This document shows, piece after piece, positions 33,388 through 43,229 of a stretch of 64,000 nucleotides of DNA. The position numbers were made by a program, and so were the translations under genes. Position 1 is the first letter of the stretch; each line of letters opens with the position of its first letter. The notes below the pieces were generated by a model. It worked only from the letters and a program-made list of their open reading frames with translations, searched no databases and was not told the origin of the DNA. Source of the stretch: JAIPEI01 sp964443135 (GTDB lineage Bacteria; Desulfobacterota; DSM-4660; Desulfatiglandales; HGW-15); the NCBI GenBank assembly GCA_964443135.1, contig CAYUBQ010000016.1:1-64000 (forward strand). The letters are read 5' to 3'.

Positions 33388-34892
33388 CAATCATGCCTGT
33401 AGTCCATCACCTGGATCTTCAGCTTGCCGATCAGCCCGGCCACGTCCACCTGCCGGTCCAGGTTGCCCTCGAGCAGCTTGATGTGGGTGGCGTCCACGGG
33501 CATCTGGTTCAGGGTGGCGTCCAGGGTGATCCAGCCCCCCACGTATGCCTCGGTCCACGCGTGGTAGAAGAACTTCCCGCGCGTGTAGACGAGCCCCACG
33601 GCGATCCTCGCCGGGATGCCGAGCGCGCGCAGGAGAGCCGTGGCGAGGGTGGCGTGCTCGTTGCAGTCCCCGACCCGGGTGCGGAGCACCTCCAAGGCGC
33701 TGGGAATGCTCACCACGGGGCGCTTCTTCAGCTCGGTGTACACCCAGGCCTGAACGCGGCGGGCGACCTTGACCGGGTCCTTCTCCCCGGCGGCGATCTT
33801 CTCGGCCGCGCGAACGATCTCCTCGTGATCGCTCTCGATGTTGAACTCCGGCGCCAGGGCCTCTCGAAACCGTCCCTCTTCGCCCGTCCACGGCCGCTCG
33901 TACCCGGGCTCGAACGGGGGTTGCTCCCGTGCGATCTCCAGGAGCGGGGAAGAGAACCGCTGCCTCCCGCCGTCCCATGCGCTCCGGTCGATGGACACGC
34001 GATCGAGCCCCTCGAAGCGGACCTGGAGAAAGGAGACCCCCCGCGGCCTCGATATGTTCCGATCCGGGACCACGGCGGAGATCTCGTAGAAATCCATGTC
34101 CCCGCTTCCCTGGATGTTCTCCGGTGCAACGGCGGCGCTGGATCGGATCACGGTGAGCCCCATGAACCCCGTCTCCTTCAGGGTCGACCCGTTCTCGTCC
34201 AGCCAGAAGGTCAGGCGGTCTCCCCAGACCTCGGCCTCCAGGCGGTAGGCCTCGTAGGGAATTCCCCGGATCCGGACGGTTTCCCGGGCCGCGACGCGGA
34301 CCTCCACGCTCCTCCGGCTCATGCTCGAGGGATCGAACATGGGAAACCGGTAGGACTGTCCCACCTCGAGCGGCCGCTGCCGGAACAGGTAGTTCAGGCT
34401 GACCCCCATGACCGGGAGTTCGTCGAGGGGGATGCGCTGCACGCTCCGTTCCTGCTCCCGGCCCGTTCTGACCACGAGGACGCCGTCCTCCACCCGTCCC
34501 TGCGCCTGGAAACCGATCGTGCCGGAGGTCATCCTGAACCTGAACCGCCTCAACCGGAACCGCTCGTCCGTCTCGCAGTGGGTGACCGTGTACACGCCGC
34601 TGGCGAGCCCCATGAGGTTGAGCTTGAGGAACATCTCCTCCTGCACGATGTATCCATCGGCCTCGGGGCGAAGAAAATGAACCGCGTATCCGATCTTTTT
34701 GTCCTTGAAGAAGATCTCCTTCCACTCCCTCTGAACCCCCGGGATCGACAAGGCGCCCGTCTGGACGGACGGGTCCGCCGCGGAAGTGGAGAAATGGATC
34801 TTCCGGACCAGCAGGCCCAGCAGCACCAGCCAGGTCACCACGATGACGACACCGACGGCGTGCCAGGGCCCTTTCGTTCGTACGTTTTTCAT
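33387..34892 (-). CDS. Membrane-anchored transglutaminase-like protein, 501 aa
   Basis: An N-terminal helix (WHAVGVVIVVTWLVLLGLLV) acts as an anchor, a beta-rich region follows (residues 50-330), and a transglutaminase-like core lies at about 370-480. It contains the catalytic triad: Cys in RVGDCNEHA, His in FFYHAWTEAY and Asp in WITLDAT. The fold could be a peptidase or cross-linking enzyme acting outside the cytoplasm. It is the first gene of the operon with the ABC transporter. A related unit with a transglutaminase, ABC ATPase, permease and PHP protein is not familiar to me by name. Confidence 0.9.
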   Translation of the reverse strand: MKNVRTKGPWHAVGVVIVVTWLVLLGLLVRKIHFSTSAADPSVQTGALSIPGVQREWKEIFFKDKKIGYAVHFLRPEADGYIVQEEMFLKLNLMGLASGVYTVTHCETDERFRLRRFRFRMTSGTIGFQAQGRVEDGVLVVRTGREQERSVQRIPLDELPVMGVSLNYLFRQRPLEVGQSYRFPMFDPSSMSRRSVEVRVAARETVRIRGIPYEAYRLEAEVWGDRLTFWLDENGSTLKETGFMGLTVIRSSAAVAPENIQGSGDMDFYEISAVVPDRNISRPRGVSFLQVRFEGLDRVSIDRSAWDGGRQRFSSPLLEIAREQPPFEPGYERPWTGEEGRFREALAPEFNIESDHEEIVRAAEKIAAGEKDPVKVARRVQAWVYTELKKRPVVSIPSALEVLRTRVGDCNEHATLATALLRALGIPARIAVGLVYTRGKFFYHAWTEAYVGGWITLDATLNQMPVDATHIKLLEGNLDRQVDVAGLIGKLKIQVMDYRHD

Positions 34893-35176
34893 AGCTCGGT
34901 GGATCAGGCGAACGCGATCCGCCCCGGAAAGGGATACGCAAAGCGTTCACGGCCTCCGAGTCCGGCGCGTTCTGTACCGGACACCTGCGGATGTTCGATT
35001 TGAGTGGGTTTCAGGGGTTCGAACTGGAGGGCTCCCGGGAAGGCCCCGTTCCCGGGTCCTGCAGGGGACACGGGCGGCCTCGGTCCGGGGAGAGACACGC
35101 AGCGGTTCATCCATCGAAACGGCGGCCTGCCGAAAGACCGCCGGCCGGACGCCCATCGTCCGCCCCGAAGATCAAC

Positions 35177-35674
35177 CTACATCTTGTACTTGCCGAAGTC
35201 CTCGGGATTCAGTTTCTCCAGAATCTCCTGCCACTTCTTGCCCTGCTCGGACTTGTCTTCCGCCTCCGCCTGCAAATCGATCTGCTTGGACTTCTGGATG
35301 ACCTCCTCGGCCACGAAGATGGGCGCTCCGACCCTGAGCGAGAGAGCCAGGGCGTCGCTCGGCCGCGCGTCGATGCAGATGGCCTTTCCCTTGTGCTGCA
35401 CGTGAATCAGGGCATAGTAGGTGTTGTTCTTCAGATCGCAGACCTCGACCCGCTCCACCTGGATCTCGATGGTCTCCATGATGTTCTTCAGCAGGTCATG
35501 GGTCATGGGCCTGGAGAAGTTGATGCCCTCCAGCTCGCTGGCAATGGCGGTCGCCTCCAGCAGGCCGATCCAGATCGGCAGGGTTCGATCCCCGTCGGTT
35601 TCCTTCAAGATGACGATCGGGCTGTTGGTCAACGGATCTACGGTTAGGCCGGATATGACCATGGGCCTGAACAT
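35177..35674 (-). CDS. Bifunctional nuclease family protein (DUF151), 165 aa
   Basis: The fold-specific features PIVILKETDGDRTLPIWIGLLEATAIA, an RPMTHDLLKNI segment and IDARPSDALALSLRVGAPIFV are the defining motifs of the bifunctional nuclease (BFN)/DUF151 family. The C-terminus has a helical extension. The ATG at 35674 has GGAGGAAG upstream and the promoter at 35716-35745 drives it. Family members are small nuclease-like proteins; activity here is not demonstrated. Confidence 0.9.
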   Translation of the reverse strand: MFRPMVISGLTVDPLTNSPIVILKETDGDRTLPIWIGLLEATAIASELEGINFSRPMTHDLLKNIMETIEIQVERVEVCDLKNNTYYALIHVQHKGKAICIDARPSDALALSLRVGAPIFVAEEVIQKSKQIDLQAEAEDKSEQGKKWQEILEKLNPEDFGKYKM

Positions 35675-35715
35675 GTCTTCCTCCGTTTCTTCCCTCGCGA
35701 ATGCGGGTGATTGTC

Positions 35716-35745
35716 ATTGTCCGTCATCGCGAAGCCGTTTGTCAA
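35716..35745 (-). promoter_or_regulatory. Promoter of bifunctional nuclease gene
   Basis: Minus strand: TTGACA (35745-35740), 18 nt, GACAAT (35721-35716), 42 nt upstream of the ATG. Confidence 0.55.
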
Positions 35746-35870
35746 TACCGCTTTCCGAGCGGGGAGACCCGTGGGGGAGCGGGGCCGTATCGCGAACGGG
35801 CCTGAAAACGCTTGATTTCACGAAGCGAGGAGAATAACAATCGGGGGCATCGAAGGGAGACGGATCGTTC

Positions 35871-38414
35871 ATGGACAAAGAGCTGTTCCGCGCCAACATC
35901 CTGGATCACAAGCCGGGCCTCTTCCTGGAACGCATTCTCTTCGGCCTCTTCAAGCGGGTGAGCCTGGACGAACCCATGAAGGACGAGCTCAAGAGGATGA
36001 ACCGGGAGGGCACCGTCGTCTATGCCATCAAGTACCGGGGCCGCCTCGACTACCTGATGTACCACTACAACTTCCGCATGCGCAGGCTCCCCTACCCGAA
36101 GCTGGCGTTCAGCCAGAACATCTCCCTGCTCCTGCCCCTCCGCCTCATCCTCCGCAACACCCTGCACAGGCTGGGTTACCTGCTCCGTCACGGCGAGCTT
36201 CCCGATCCCTACCGCATGGGCTTCTACCGCGACGCGATCCGGAACGGGACCACCTCCCTGATCTTCCTCGTGAACCCGAAGCGGTTCCTGCGGCAGTTCG
36301 TCCACGCCGAGCCGGCCGATCTCCAGCTTCTCCTCGAGACGCAGAAGGAGATGGAACGGCCGATCTTCGTCGTTCCCCAGCTCGTGCTCTACAGGAAGAC
36401 CCCGGAGCGGGAGGCCCCGACCCTGGGCCAGATCCTGTTCGGCTACAAGGAGCAGCCCGGCGTCATCCGCAAGACGGTCCTGTTCTTTCGTCATCACCGG
36501 CGGGCGTTCATCGACTTCGGGGAGCCCGTCAACCTCCAGGACGTCCTGAGGGAGATGCCCGCCTCCGCCTCCATGGAGGAAACGGCCGTGGAGCTGAGGG
36601 AACGCCTCGTGGAGCGCATCGACGCCCAGAAGAGGATCATGCTGGGACCGATCATGAAGTCGCGGCAGCAGCTCAAGGAGATCGTGCTGCGGGACGAGGG
36701 AATCGGCAAGCTCATCGACCGGATGGCCGAGAGAAACCCCAAGCAGATCGTACAGTACCGGAAAAAGGCCGGGGAAGACTTCGACGAGATCGCTGCGGAC
36801 CTCAACATGGCCTACATCCAGTTCTTTCACCGCGCGCTCAGCTGGTTCTTCGGAAAGCTGTTCGCCGGAATCGACGTGGACATGGAAGGCCTCGCCCGCG
36901 TGAGAGAGCGGGCCCGCAAGGGACCGCTGGTGTACGTGCCCTCCCACAAGAGCCACATCGACTACCTCGTCCTCAACTACGTGCTGTACAACTACAACAT
37001 GCACGTGCCCCGGATCGCCGCCGGGAAAAACCTCGCTTTCTGGCCCATGGGCTACATCTTCCGGCGGTCCGGGGCCTTCTTCATCCGCCGCACCTTCCGG
37101 GGCGCCAAGCTCTACAGGGCGGTGTTCAACCGGTACATCAAGGCGCTGATCGAGGAGGGCCATCCCCTGGAGTTCTTCATTGAGGGAGGCCGGAGCCGGA
37201 GCGGAAAGCTGATCCTTCCCAAAATCGGTTTCCTCACCATTCTCCTCAACGCCTACCAGGAGGGATACTCCCGGGACCTGATCTTCGTGCCCGCCTCCAT
37301 CAGCTACGACCGGATCCTGGAGGAGAAGGCCTATCTGAAGGAGATGGCCGGCGGGGAGAAGGCCAAGGAGAGCTTCCGGCAGATCATCCGGGCCCGGCAC
37401 TTTCTCAAACGGACCTACGGGAAGATCTACATCCGGTTCGGAGAGCCCGTGTCCCTGAAGGACTACCTTCAAAGCCGCGCTCCGGCCACGGAGAAGACCC
37501 ACAGGCACCTGGCGTTTCACCTGATCCGCTCCATCAACAAGGTCACGCTGGTCACGCCGCTGGCACTCGTGGCCTCGGCCGTTCTGACCGCCCACCGGGG
37601 CGGGTTCCACATGAACGAGCTCAAGGAGACCGCCCTGGACTACCTCGCCTTCCTGCAGGAACGGGGCGCCCCTCTGGCCGCCAGCCTGGAGAGGCCCGAG
37701 GAGGCGATCGAGCAGACCGTCGATCTTCTGATCTCCTGGAAGGTGGTGAGCGGCCTCGAGGTCATGGAGGGCGAGGAACGCTTCTACTACGTGGACGACG
37801 AACGGAAGGTGGAGCTGGAGTTCTACAAGAACAGCGTGATCCACCACTTCCTTCACCACGCGCTGGTGGCCGTGTCGCTCCTCCACGGCCGCGAGGAGAT
37901 CAAGCCGGAGGAGGCCGTTGTGGCGGACTACGGGTTCCTCCGGAACCTGTTTCAGAAGGAGTTCATCGTGGATACGGCCCCGGACGACCGCTCGCGGGTT
38001 CGGGGGGTCCTCGCCGATTTCGCGAAAGCGGGCCTGATCCGCGAGGCCTCGCCCGGCGGGGGCTGGCAGATCACCCGGCTGGGGTACGACAGGCTTCCCG
38101 CCTGGTCGCGCTTTGCCAAGACCTTCATGGAATCCTACTGGGTCGCAGTCCAGGCGCTCCTTCAGGAGGAGAGGAAAGCGACCAAAAAGGGGGACGAGCT
38201 CAAGGGCATGAAGCTCCTGGGCCTGAAGTACTACAAGCTGGGGGTGATCGAGCACATCGAGTCGGTCTCCCAGCTCACCTTCCGCACCGCCCTGGACCGC
38301 TTCACCACCGACATGCTCCGGGAGAGAGGGGAAGCGCAGGAACCTCCGGACGAAGGAGAGGAGCTCCAGAGGATCGGACGGCGCCTGTACGAGCTGATCC
38401 GCCTGCCGGGCTGA
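35871..38414 (+). CDS. plsB: PlsB-like glycerol-3-phosphate acyltransferase, 847 aa
   Basis: The functional acyltransferase core is at about residues 345-550: HKSHIDYLVLNYV (catalytic His/Asp), GAFFIRRTF, FIEGGRSRSGK and LIFVPASISYD, as in E. coli PlsB. An upstream segment (residues 45-235, KYRGRLDYLMYHYNFRMRR ... FIDFGEPVNL) looks like a degenerate copy of the same fold with Arg replacing the catalytic His. The C-terminal 300 residues are helical, PlsB-specific. Predicted function: first acylation of glycerol-3-phosphate at the membrane. It is monocistronic and convergent with the gene at 38459. Confidence 0.92.
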   Translation: MDKELFRANILDHKPGLFLERILFGLFKRVSLDEPMKDELKRMNREGTVVYAIKYRGRLDYLMYHYNFRMRRLPYPKLAFSQNISLLLPLRLILRNTLHRLGYLLRHGELPDPYRMGFYRDAIRNGTTSLIFLVNPKRFLRQFVHAEPADLQLLLETQKEMERPIFVVPQLVLYRKTPEREAPTLGQILFGYKEQPGVIRKTVLFFRHHRRAFIDFGEPVNLQDVLREMPASASMEETAVELRERLVERIDAQKRIMLGPIMKSRQQLKEIVLRDEGIGKLIDRMAERNPKQIVQYRKKAGEDFDEIAADLNMAYIQFFHRALSWFFGKLFAGIDVDMEGLARVRERARKGPLVYVPSHKSHIDYLVLNYVLYNYNMHVPRIAAGKNLAFWPMGYIFRRSGAFFIRRTFRGAKLYRAVFNRYIKALIEEGHPLEFFIEGGRSRSGKLILPKIGFLTILLNAYQEGYSRDLIFVPASISYDRILEEKAYLKEMAGGEKAKESFRQIIRARHFLKRTYGKIYIRFGEPVSLKDYLQSRAPATEKTHRHLAFHLIRSINKVTLVTPLALVASAVLTAHRGGFHMNELKETALDYLAFLQERGAPLAASLERPEEAIEQTVDLLISWKVVSGLEVMEGEERFYYVDDERKVELEFYKNSVIHHFLHHALVAVSLLHGREEIKPEEAVVADYGFLRNLFQKEFIVDTAPDDRSRVRGVLADFAKAGLIREASPGGGWQITRLGYDRLPAWSRFAKTFMESYWVAVQALLQEERKATKKGDELKGMKLLGLKYYKLGVIEHIESVSQLTFRTALDRFTTDMLRERGEAQEPPDEGEELQRIGRRLYELIRLPG

Positions 38415-38458
38415 GCCGGATCGCCCGCCCCTCCGGTTGGATCCCGAGGGTTCCCTCG

Positions 38459-38890
38459 TCAACTCCCCTCGCCCCGCGCCGCGACGAGCGGCTCGAGCAT
38501 CTCGGAGAGTCTGCCGGCGTCCAGGTCCCTCCGGCCGTAGAAGATCAGCAGAAGATGGACGAGCTTCCTCCGGAGGCGCACGTCCCGGACCGCCTCCTCC
38601 AGGCCGAGTCGGTCCCGCACGTCGTAGAATGCGCGCAGACGAAGGAACAGGGTCCGCACGGTCTCGCCTTCGTCCTCGCTCAGGGCCTGTCGGTCGGCCA
38701 CGGCCTCCAGCAGGAGCCGCAGCGGGCGGACGTAGGCCCGGACCTGCTCGTAGTGGTAGTACCGGGTCGCACGGTCCGCGGCGAGAGAGCGGGGGGCGGT
38801 CCTCTCGATGCGCCGGACGAGAGCCCGGATCTCGTCCCGCTCCCGGTCCCCGGCCTCCTTTTTCCTGCCGAAGAATGCGTCCCACTTCAC
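38459..38890 (-). CDS. Conserved hypothetical helical protein, 143 aa
   Basis: Charged, all-helical (RERDEIRALVRRIER ... YYHYEQVRAYVRPLRLLLEAV ... VRTLFLRLRAFYD), with no membrane segment or known motif. The start is GTG with AAAGG upstream. It is 43 bp downstream of valS on the same strand, and probably co-transcribed. I do not recognise the family. Confidence 0.7.
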   Translation of the reverse strand: MKWDAFFGRKKEAGDRERDEIRALVRRIERTAPRSLAADRATRYYHYEQVRAYVRPLRLLLEAVADRQALSEDEGETVRTLFLRLRAFYDVRDRLGLEEAVRDVRLRRKLVHLLLIFYGRRDLDAGRLSEMLEPLVAARGEGS

Positions 38891-38933
38891 GACGTTTTAA
38901 CCTTTGCCCACCAAACGCGGCACCTGAGCCCGT

Positions 38934-41594
38934 TCATCGCCCCTCGTCGATGGACTCGAAGAACTCGAGGTTGGCGTTCAGTCTGGCGAGCTTCTGCTCC
39001 ATGCCGCTCACCCGTTCCCGAACCTCCTCCACCACCTCGGGGGGGGCCTTTTCCAGAAACCCCCGGTTGGCGAGCTTCTTGTTGGAGGCCGCCATCTCCT
39101 TTTCGGTCTTCCGGGCCTCCTTTCGGAGCCTCCGCTTCTCCTCCTCGAAGTCCAGCAGCCCTTTCAGGAGTACGTGTGCCTGGTTGTCCCCGAAGACCCC
39201 CGTGGCCGAAGCCTCCGGCTTTTCCGTGCTCTCCTCGATCTCCACCGAGGCAACGCCCGCCAGGGCCTGGACGTGGGCGATGTTTCGGCGGATCACGTCC
39301 GCCTGCTCCCGGTCGGGCATCTCCACCACCACGCTCACCTTCTTCCCCGGCGGGATGTTCATCTCTCCCCGGATGTTTCGAACGGCGGTGACGAGGCCCA
39401 TGAGGAGGTCCATCTCCTCCAGGGCGGCCCGGTCCTCCAGGTAGTCCTCCGGCCTCGGAAACGATGCGGTCATGACGCTCCCTTCGGTCCCGGGCATCCG
39501 GTGCCACAGCTCCTCGGTCACGAAGGGCATGAACGGATGCGCCAGGCGCAGCACGCCCAGCATGGCCTGCCGGAGCACGTAACGGGTCGAGCGCTTCAGG
39601 GCCTCGTCCTCGCTGTACAACCCCTGCTTGGCCATCTCCAGGTACCAGTCGCAGAACTCGTGCCAGGTGAACCGGTAGCAGAGCATGGCCGCCTCGTTGA
39701 ACCGGAAGGCGTCCAGGGCGTCCCGGATCTCACGGCTGACGCGGTGCAGCCGTGTCAGGATCCAGCGCTCCGCCAGCGTGAACACGGCGTTGTCCGGTCC
39801 TTCCCCGGCGTCCTCCTCGTCCAGGTTCATCAGCGCCAGGCGGGCGGAGTTCCAGATCTTGTTGACGAAGTTCCGATAGCCCGCGATGCGCTCCTCGCTG
39901 AGCTTGATGTCCCGGCCCTGGGCGGCGAGCGCGGCCAGGGTGAACCGGAAGGCGTCCGTCCCGAAGCGGTCGATCGCCTCCAGGGGGTCGATCACGTTCC
40001 CCTTGCTCTTGCTCATCTTCTGGCCCTTGGCGTCCCGTACCAGGGCGTGGATGTACACGTCCCGGAACGGCACCTCCCCCATGAACTGGATCCCCATCAT
40101 CATCATGCGCGCCACCCAGAAGAAGAGGATGTCGAAGCCGGTGATCAGGACGGACGTGGGATAGAAGGTCCGAAGGTGCTCGGTGTCGTCCGGCCATCCC
40201 AGGGTGGAAAAGGGCCACAGGGCGGAGCTGAACCAGGTGTCCAGCACGTCGGTCTCCTGCCGGAGGTTGCCGCCTCCGCACCGGGTGCAGGCCCCGGGCG
40301 TCTCCCTGGACACGATCACCTCGCCGCAGTCGTCGCAGTACCAGGCCGGGATACGGTGCCCCCACCAGATCTGCCGGGAGACGCACCAGTCCCGAATGTG
40401 GGTCATCCACTCGTAGTAGACGTCCTCCCACTGGGGAGGAACGATCCGGGTGCTCCCCTCGCGCACCGCGTCGATCGCCTTGTCCGCCAGGGGCTTCACG
40501 TGCACGAACCACTGCTTGCTCAGGAGGGGTTCGATCATGGTCTGGCAGCGGTAGCAGTGCCCCACCTTGTGCCGGTACGGCTCCACCTTCTCCAGCAGGC
40601 CGGCCGTCCTGAGGTCCTCGAGCACCCGCTCCCGGCACTCGAACCGGTCCAGCCCCCGGTAGGGACCCGCGAGCTCGTTCATCCGGCCGTTCTCGTCGAT
40701 CACCTTGACCCGCTCCAGCCCGTGGGTCGTGCCGATCTCGAAGTCGTTGGGGTCGTGCGCCGGGGTGATCTTGAGAGCGCCGGTCCCGAACTCCGTGTCC
40801 ACGTACCGGTCGAAGATCACGGGGATGGACTTGTTCAGAAGAGGGAGGACCACGTTTCTGCCCGAGGCGTCGCTGTACCGCTCGTCCTCGGGGTTGACGG
40901 CCACGGCCGTGTCTCCCAGCATGGTCTCCGGCCGGGTGGTGGCCACGATCAGATGTCCGGTCCCGTCCTCGAAGGGATACCGGACGTGGTAGAGAAAGCT
41001 GTCCCGGTCCTTGTGCTCCACCTCCAGGTCCGCCAGGGCCGTGTGGCAGCGCGGGCACCAGTTGATGATGTAGTCGCCGCGGTAGACCAGGCCCTCCTCG
41101 TAGAGCCGCACGAACACCTCCCGCACCGCCCTGGAGAGCCCCTCGTCCATGGTGAAGCGCTCCCGGCTCCAGTCGCAGCAGCTTCCCAATCGCTTGAGCT
41201 GGTTCATGATGACGCCGCCGTATTTCTCGCGCCACTCCCAGACCAGCTCCACGAAGCGCTCCCGTCCCACGTCATGCCGCGTCATGCCCTTGGAGGCCAG
41301 GTCCTTTTCCACCACGTTCTGGGTGGCGATGCCGGCATGGTCCATGCCCGGCTGCCACAGGACGTTGAACCCCTGCATTCGCTTGTAGCGGCACAGGATG
41401 TCCTGGAGGGTGTTGTTCAGCGCATGCCCCATGTGCAGGAAGCCGGTCACGTTCGGAGGGGGAATGACGATGCAGAACGGTTCCCGGTCCGAACCGAGCT
41501 CGGGCTGAAACAGGCCGTTCTCCTCCCAGAACGTGTACCAGCGCTCCTCCACATCCCCGGGCTCGTAGCCCTTGGTCAGCGTCTCTTTGTTCAT
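38934..41594 (-). CDS. valS: Valyl-tRNA synthetase, 886 aa
   Basis: Class I synthetase with FLHMGHALNNTLQ (HIGH motif, as HMGH) near residue 50, the editing-domain TRPETMLGDTAVAVNPED and KMSKSKGNVIDP near residue 530. It carries the valine-specific HWFVHV-like QWFVHVKPLA, zinc-like CDDCGEV/CTRCGGG pairs and a C-terminal coiled coil (FEEEKRRLRKEARKTEKEMAASNKKL). The ATG at 41594 is chosen after a poorly conserved in-frame prefix. Function: charging tRNA-Val, with editing of threonine. Confidence 0.98.
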   Translation of the reverse strand: MNKETLTKGYEPGDVEERWYTFWEENGLFQPELGSDREPFCIVIPPPNVTGFLHMGHALNNTLQDILCRYKRMQGFNVLWQPGMDHAGIATQNVVEKDLASKGMTRHDVGRERFVELVWEWREKYGGVIMNQLKRLGSCCDWSRERFTMDEGLSRAVREVFVRLYEEGLVYRGDYIINWCPRCHTALADLEVEHKDRDSFLYHVRYPFEDGTGHLIVATTRPETMLGDTAVAVNPEDERYSDASGRNVVLPLLNKSIPVIFDRYVDTEFGTGALKITPAHDPNDFEIGTTHGLERVKVIDENGRMNELAGPYRGLDRFECRERVLEDLRTAGLLEKVEPYRHKVGHCYRCQTMIEPLLSKQWFVHVKPLADKAIDAVREGSTRIVPPQWEDVYYEWMTHIRDWCVSRQIWWGHRIPAWYCDDCGEVIVSRETPGACTRCGGGNLRQETDVLDTWFSSALWPFSTLGWPDDTEHLRTFYPTSVLITGFDILFFWVARMMMMGIQFMGEVPFRDVYIHALVRDAKGQKMSKSKGNVIDPLEAIDRFGTDAFRFTLAALAAQGRDIKLSEERIAGYRNFVNKIWNSARLALMNLDEEDAGEGPDNAVFTLAERWILTRLHRVSREIRDALDAFRFNEAAMLCYRFTWHEFCDWYLEMAKQGLYSEDEALKRSTRYVLRQAMLGVLRLAHPFMPFVTEELWHRMPGTEGSVMTASFPRPEDYLEDRAALEEMDLLMGLVTAVRNIRGEMNIPPGKKVSVVVEMPDREQADVIRRNIAHVQALAGVASVEIEESTEKPEASATGVFGDNQAHVLLKGLLDFEEEKRRLRKEARKTEKEMAASNKKLANRGFLEKAPPEVVEEVRERVSGMEQKLARLNANLEFFESIDEGR

Positions 41595-41719
41595 GGCTTG
41601 CTCCTTCACGGCTCCACTCCACGGTCGATGTCGATTCCACCCCGCGCCCCAGGCTGATTCAGAGGGACGTCCGCGCCCCGGGCGCGCTGTCCGGTCCGCG
41701 CCGGGGACGTTCAACGGGC

Positions 41720-41752
41720 AAAAGAAAAAGGGGTTGCGGCGAGACAACCCCC
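41720..41752 (-). terminator. Rho-independent terminator of acidic-protein gene
   Basis: Minus strand: GGGGTTG, loop, CAACCCC stem followed by TTTTTCTTTT. It lies 48 nt after the stop codon of the gene ending at 41801. Confidence 0.88.
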
Positions 41753-41800
41753 GAGTGAATCACAAAAACATGGAAAGCGGAAAGACCTATTTCGCTGCGG

Positions 41801-42853
41801 TCATTCTCCGGTCGTTTCGAGGCTGGATCTCAGGGCTTCGATGGTCTCCCGGATGACGCGCTCCGCCGCGTCGGTGACGGACTCCCGGATGACGCGCTCG
41901 GCCACCTCGGACATGGACTGCCTGACCTCCCGGGTCACGACCTCTTCCACCACGCCCCGCACGATCTCCTCGATGCGCTCCTCGGAGACGCCGAACGACC
42001 CCGGGACCGCCTCCACCACGGCCTCCCCGGTGGTGGTGACCAGGATCTCCTCCTCGGACGCCGGTTCGAGCGATTCCTCTTCCTCCCCGGTCTCGTCCTC
42101 GAGCATCCTCTCCAAGGCCTCCTCGGTGATGTCGTCCTCCAAGGACTCTTCGGTCTCGCTTTCGAGAGGCGCGGCCGCTTCCCCCACGGGCAGATCGAGG
42201 GCCGTGTCGTCCGGGCCGGGTTCTGAAGACAGGTCCAGCTCGAAGCCCTCCTCGGACTCGTTCTCCAGCATCCGCTGAAGGTCGTCCTCGCTGATCTCCT
42301 CTTCCGCCGGGACCTCCTCCGGGGCCGCTCCGGATGCTTCCCCGCCCGGCATTTCAGCCGGGGCTTCTTCCATGACCGGGGTCTCCTCCCCCACCTCGAA
42401 GTCGAAGGAGATCTCCTCCCGCGGATCCTCCTCCAGGAAGGAGTCCAGGTCGGCGTCGCCGCCGGGTTCGGTCTCGGGCGCCTGCTGCGCCTCCCCCTCG
42501 CCCAGTCCCAGATCCAGGTCCAGGGCGACGTCCGACATGTCGATGTCCGCCTCGGTCTCGTCCAGGTCCACGTCGCTCAACATGCCGTCGAACTCCTCGT
42601 CCGCCCCCACGGCTCCGCCGGCGGAGGTCTCCGGGGCCGAGTCGTCTTCCTGGAGGAGCATCTCGATGTCCGTGGTCTCCCCCTCGGTCTCCTCTCCCGC
42701 ATCCTCTTCCACGAGATCGACCAGCTCGATGATCTCCTCGCCCTCGCTCGATTCGGACACCTCTTCCGACGCGAGGTCGTCCAGATCGAAGTCCAGGAGA
42801 TCCTCTTCCTCCTCGACCGCTCCCTCTTCCACCTTTGTCTCGTCATTCACCAT
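41801..42853 (-). CDS. Very acidic low-complexity protein with amphipathic C-terminus, 350 aa
   Basis: The protein is dominated by Glu/Asp (runs such as VEEEEDLLDFDLDDLASEE) with periodic hydrophobic anchors. The only clearly structured part is the C-terminal about 70 residues, with IEEIVRGVVEEVVTREVRQ and VIRESVTDAAERVIRET repeats forming an amphipathic helix. This kind of tail with V/I-R-E-heptads is common in deltaproteobacterial motility/polarity proteins; I cannot assign a name. ATG 42853 is used, and its terminator is at 41720. Possibly a scaffold or adaptor (inference). Confidence 0.75.
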   Translation of the reverse strand: MVNDETKVEEGAVEEEEDLLDFDLDDLASEEVSESSEGEEIIELVDLVEEDAGEETEGETTDIEMLLQEDDSAPETSAGGAVGADEEFDGMLSDVDLDETEADIDMSDVALDLDLGLGEGEAQQAPETEPGGDADLDSFLEEDPREEISFDFEVGEETPVMEEAPAEMPGGEASGAAPEEVPAEEEISEDDLQRMLENESEEGFELDLSSEPGPDDTALDLPVGEAAAPLESETEESLEDDITEEALERMLEDETGEEEESLEPASEEEILVTTTGEAVVEAVPGSFGVSEERIEEIVRGVVEEVVTREVRQSMSEVAERVIRESVTDAAERVIRETIEALRSSLETTGE

Positions 42854-43100
42854 GGTCCGGCCTCTCCACGTAAGGGTTGAGGATTCCAGCGACCCGCCCT
42901 GCCTGACTTGCTAGCACAGCCACCCCGGGCTGTCAAGGCGTTTGCCCCCGGAAACCTTTCATAATTGTCCCATTTCTATGGAGTTTTTAAACCACGTTGA
43001 AGCGGCCGCCACAGGCCCCCTCCGTGCGGGCCGCCGCTTCAGCTCTCGACTATGCGGTTGACCCCCGCTGAAAAAGCTGTTACAACCTCCACATTCCCAC

Positions 43101-43177
<77 letters not shown>

Positions 43178-43229
43178 CGAAAGCAAAGCCAAGCGCTTCA
43201 GCGAGTCCACCTGCACGCTCTGGGCAATA

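Noticed and set aside
35742..38885. 1047-aa open frame on the minus strand
   Set aside because: Antisense shadow of plsB (+) and neighbours; composition is a translation artefact of GC-rich DNA with no family motif.
39174..41657. 827-aa open frame antisense to valS
   Set aside because: Shadow frame; valS has all synthetase motifs.
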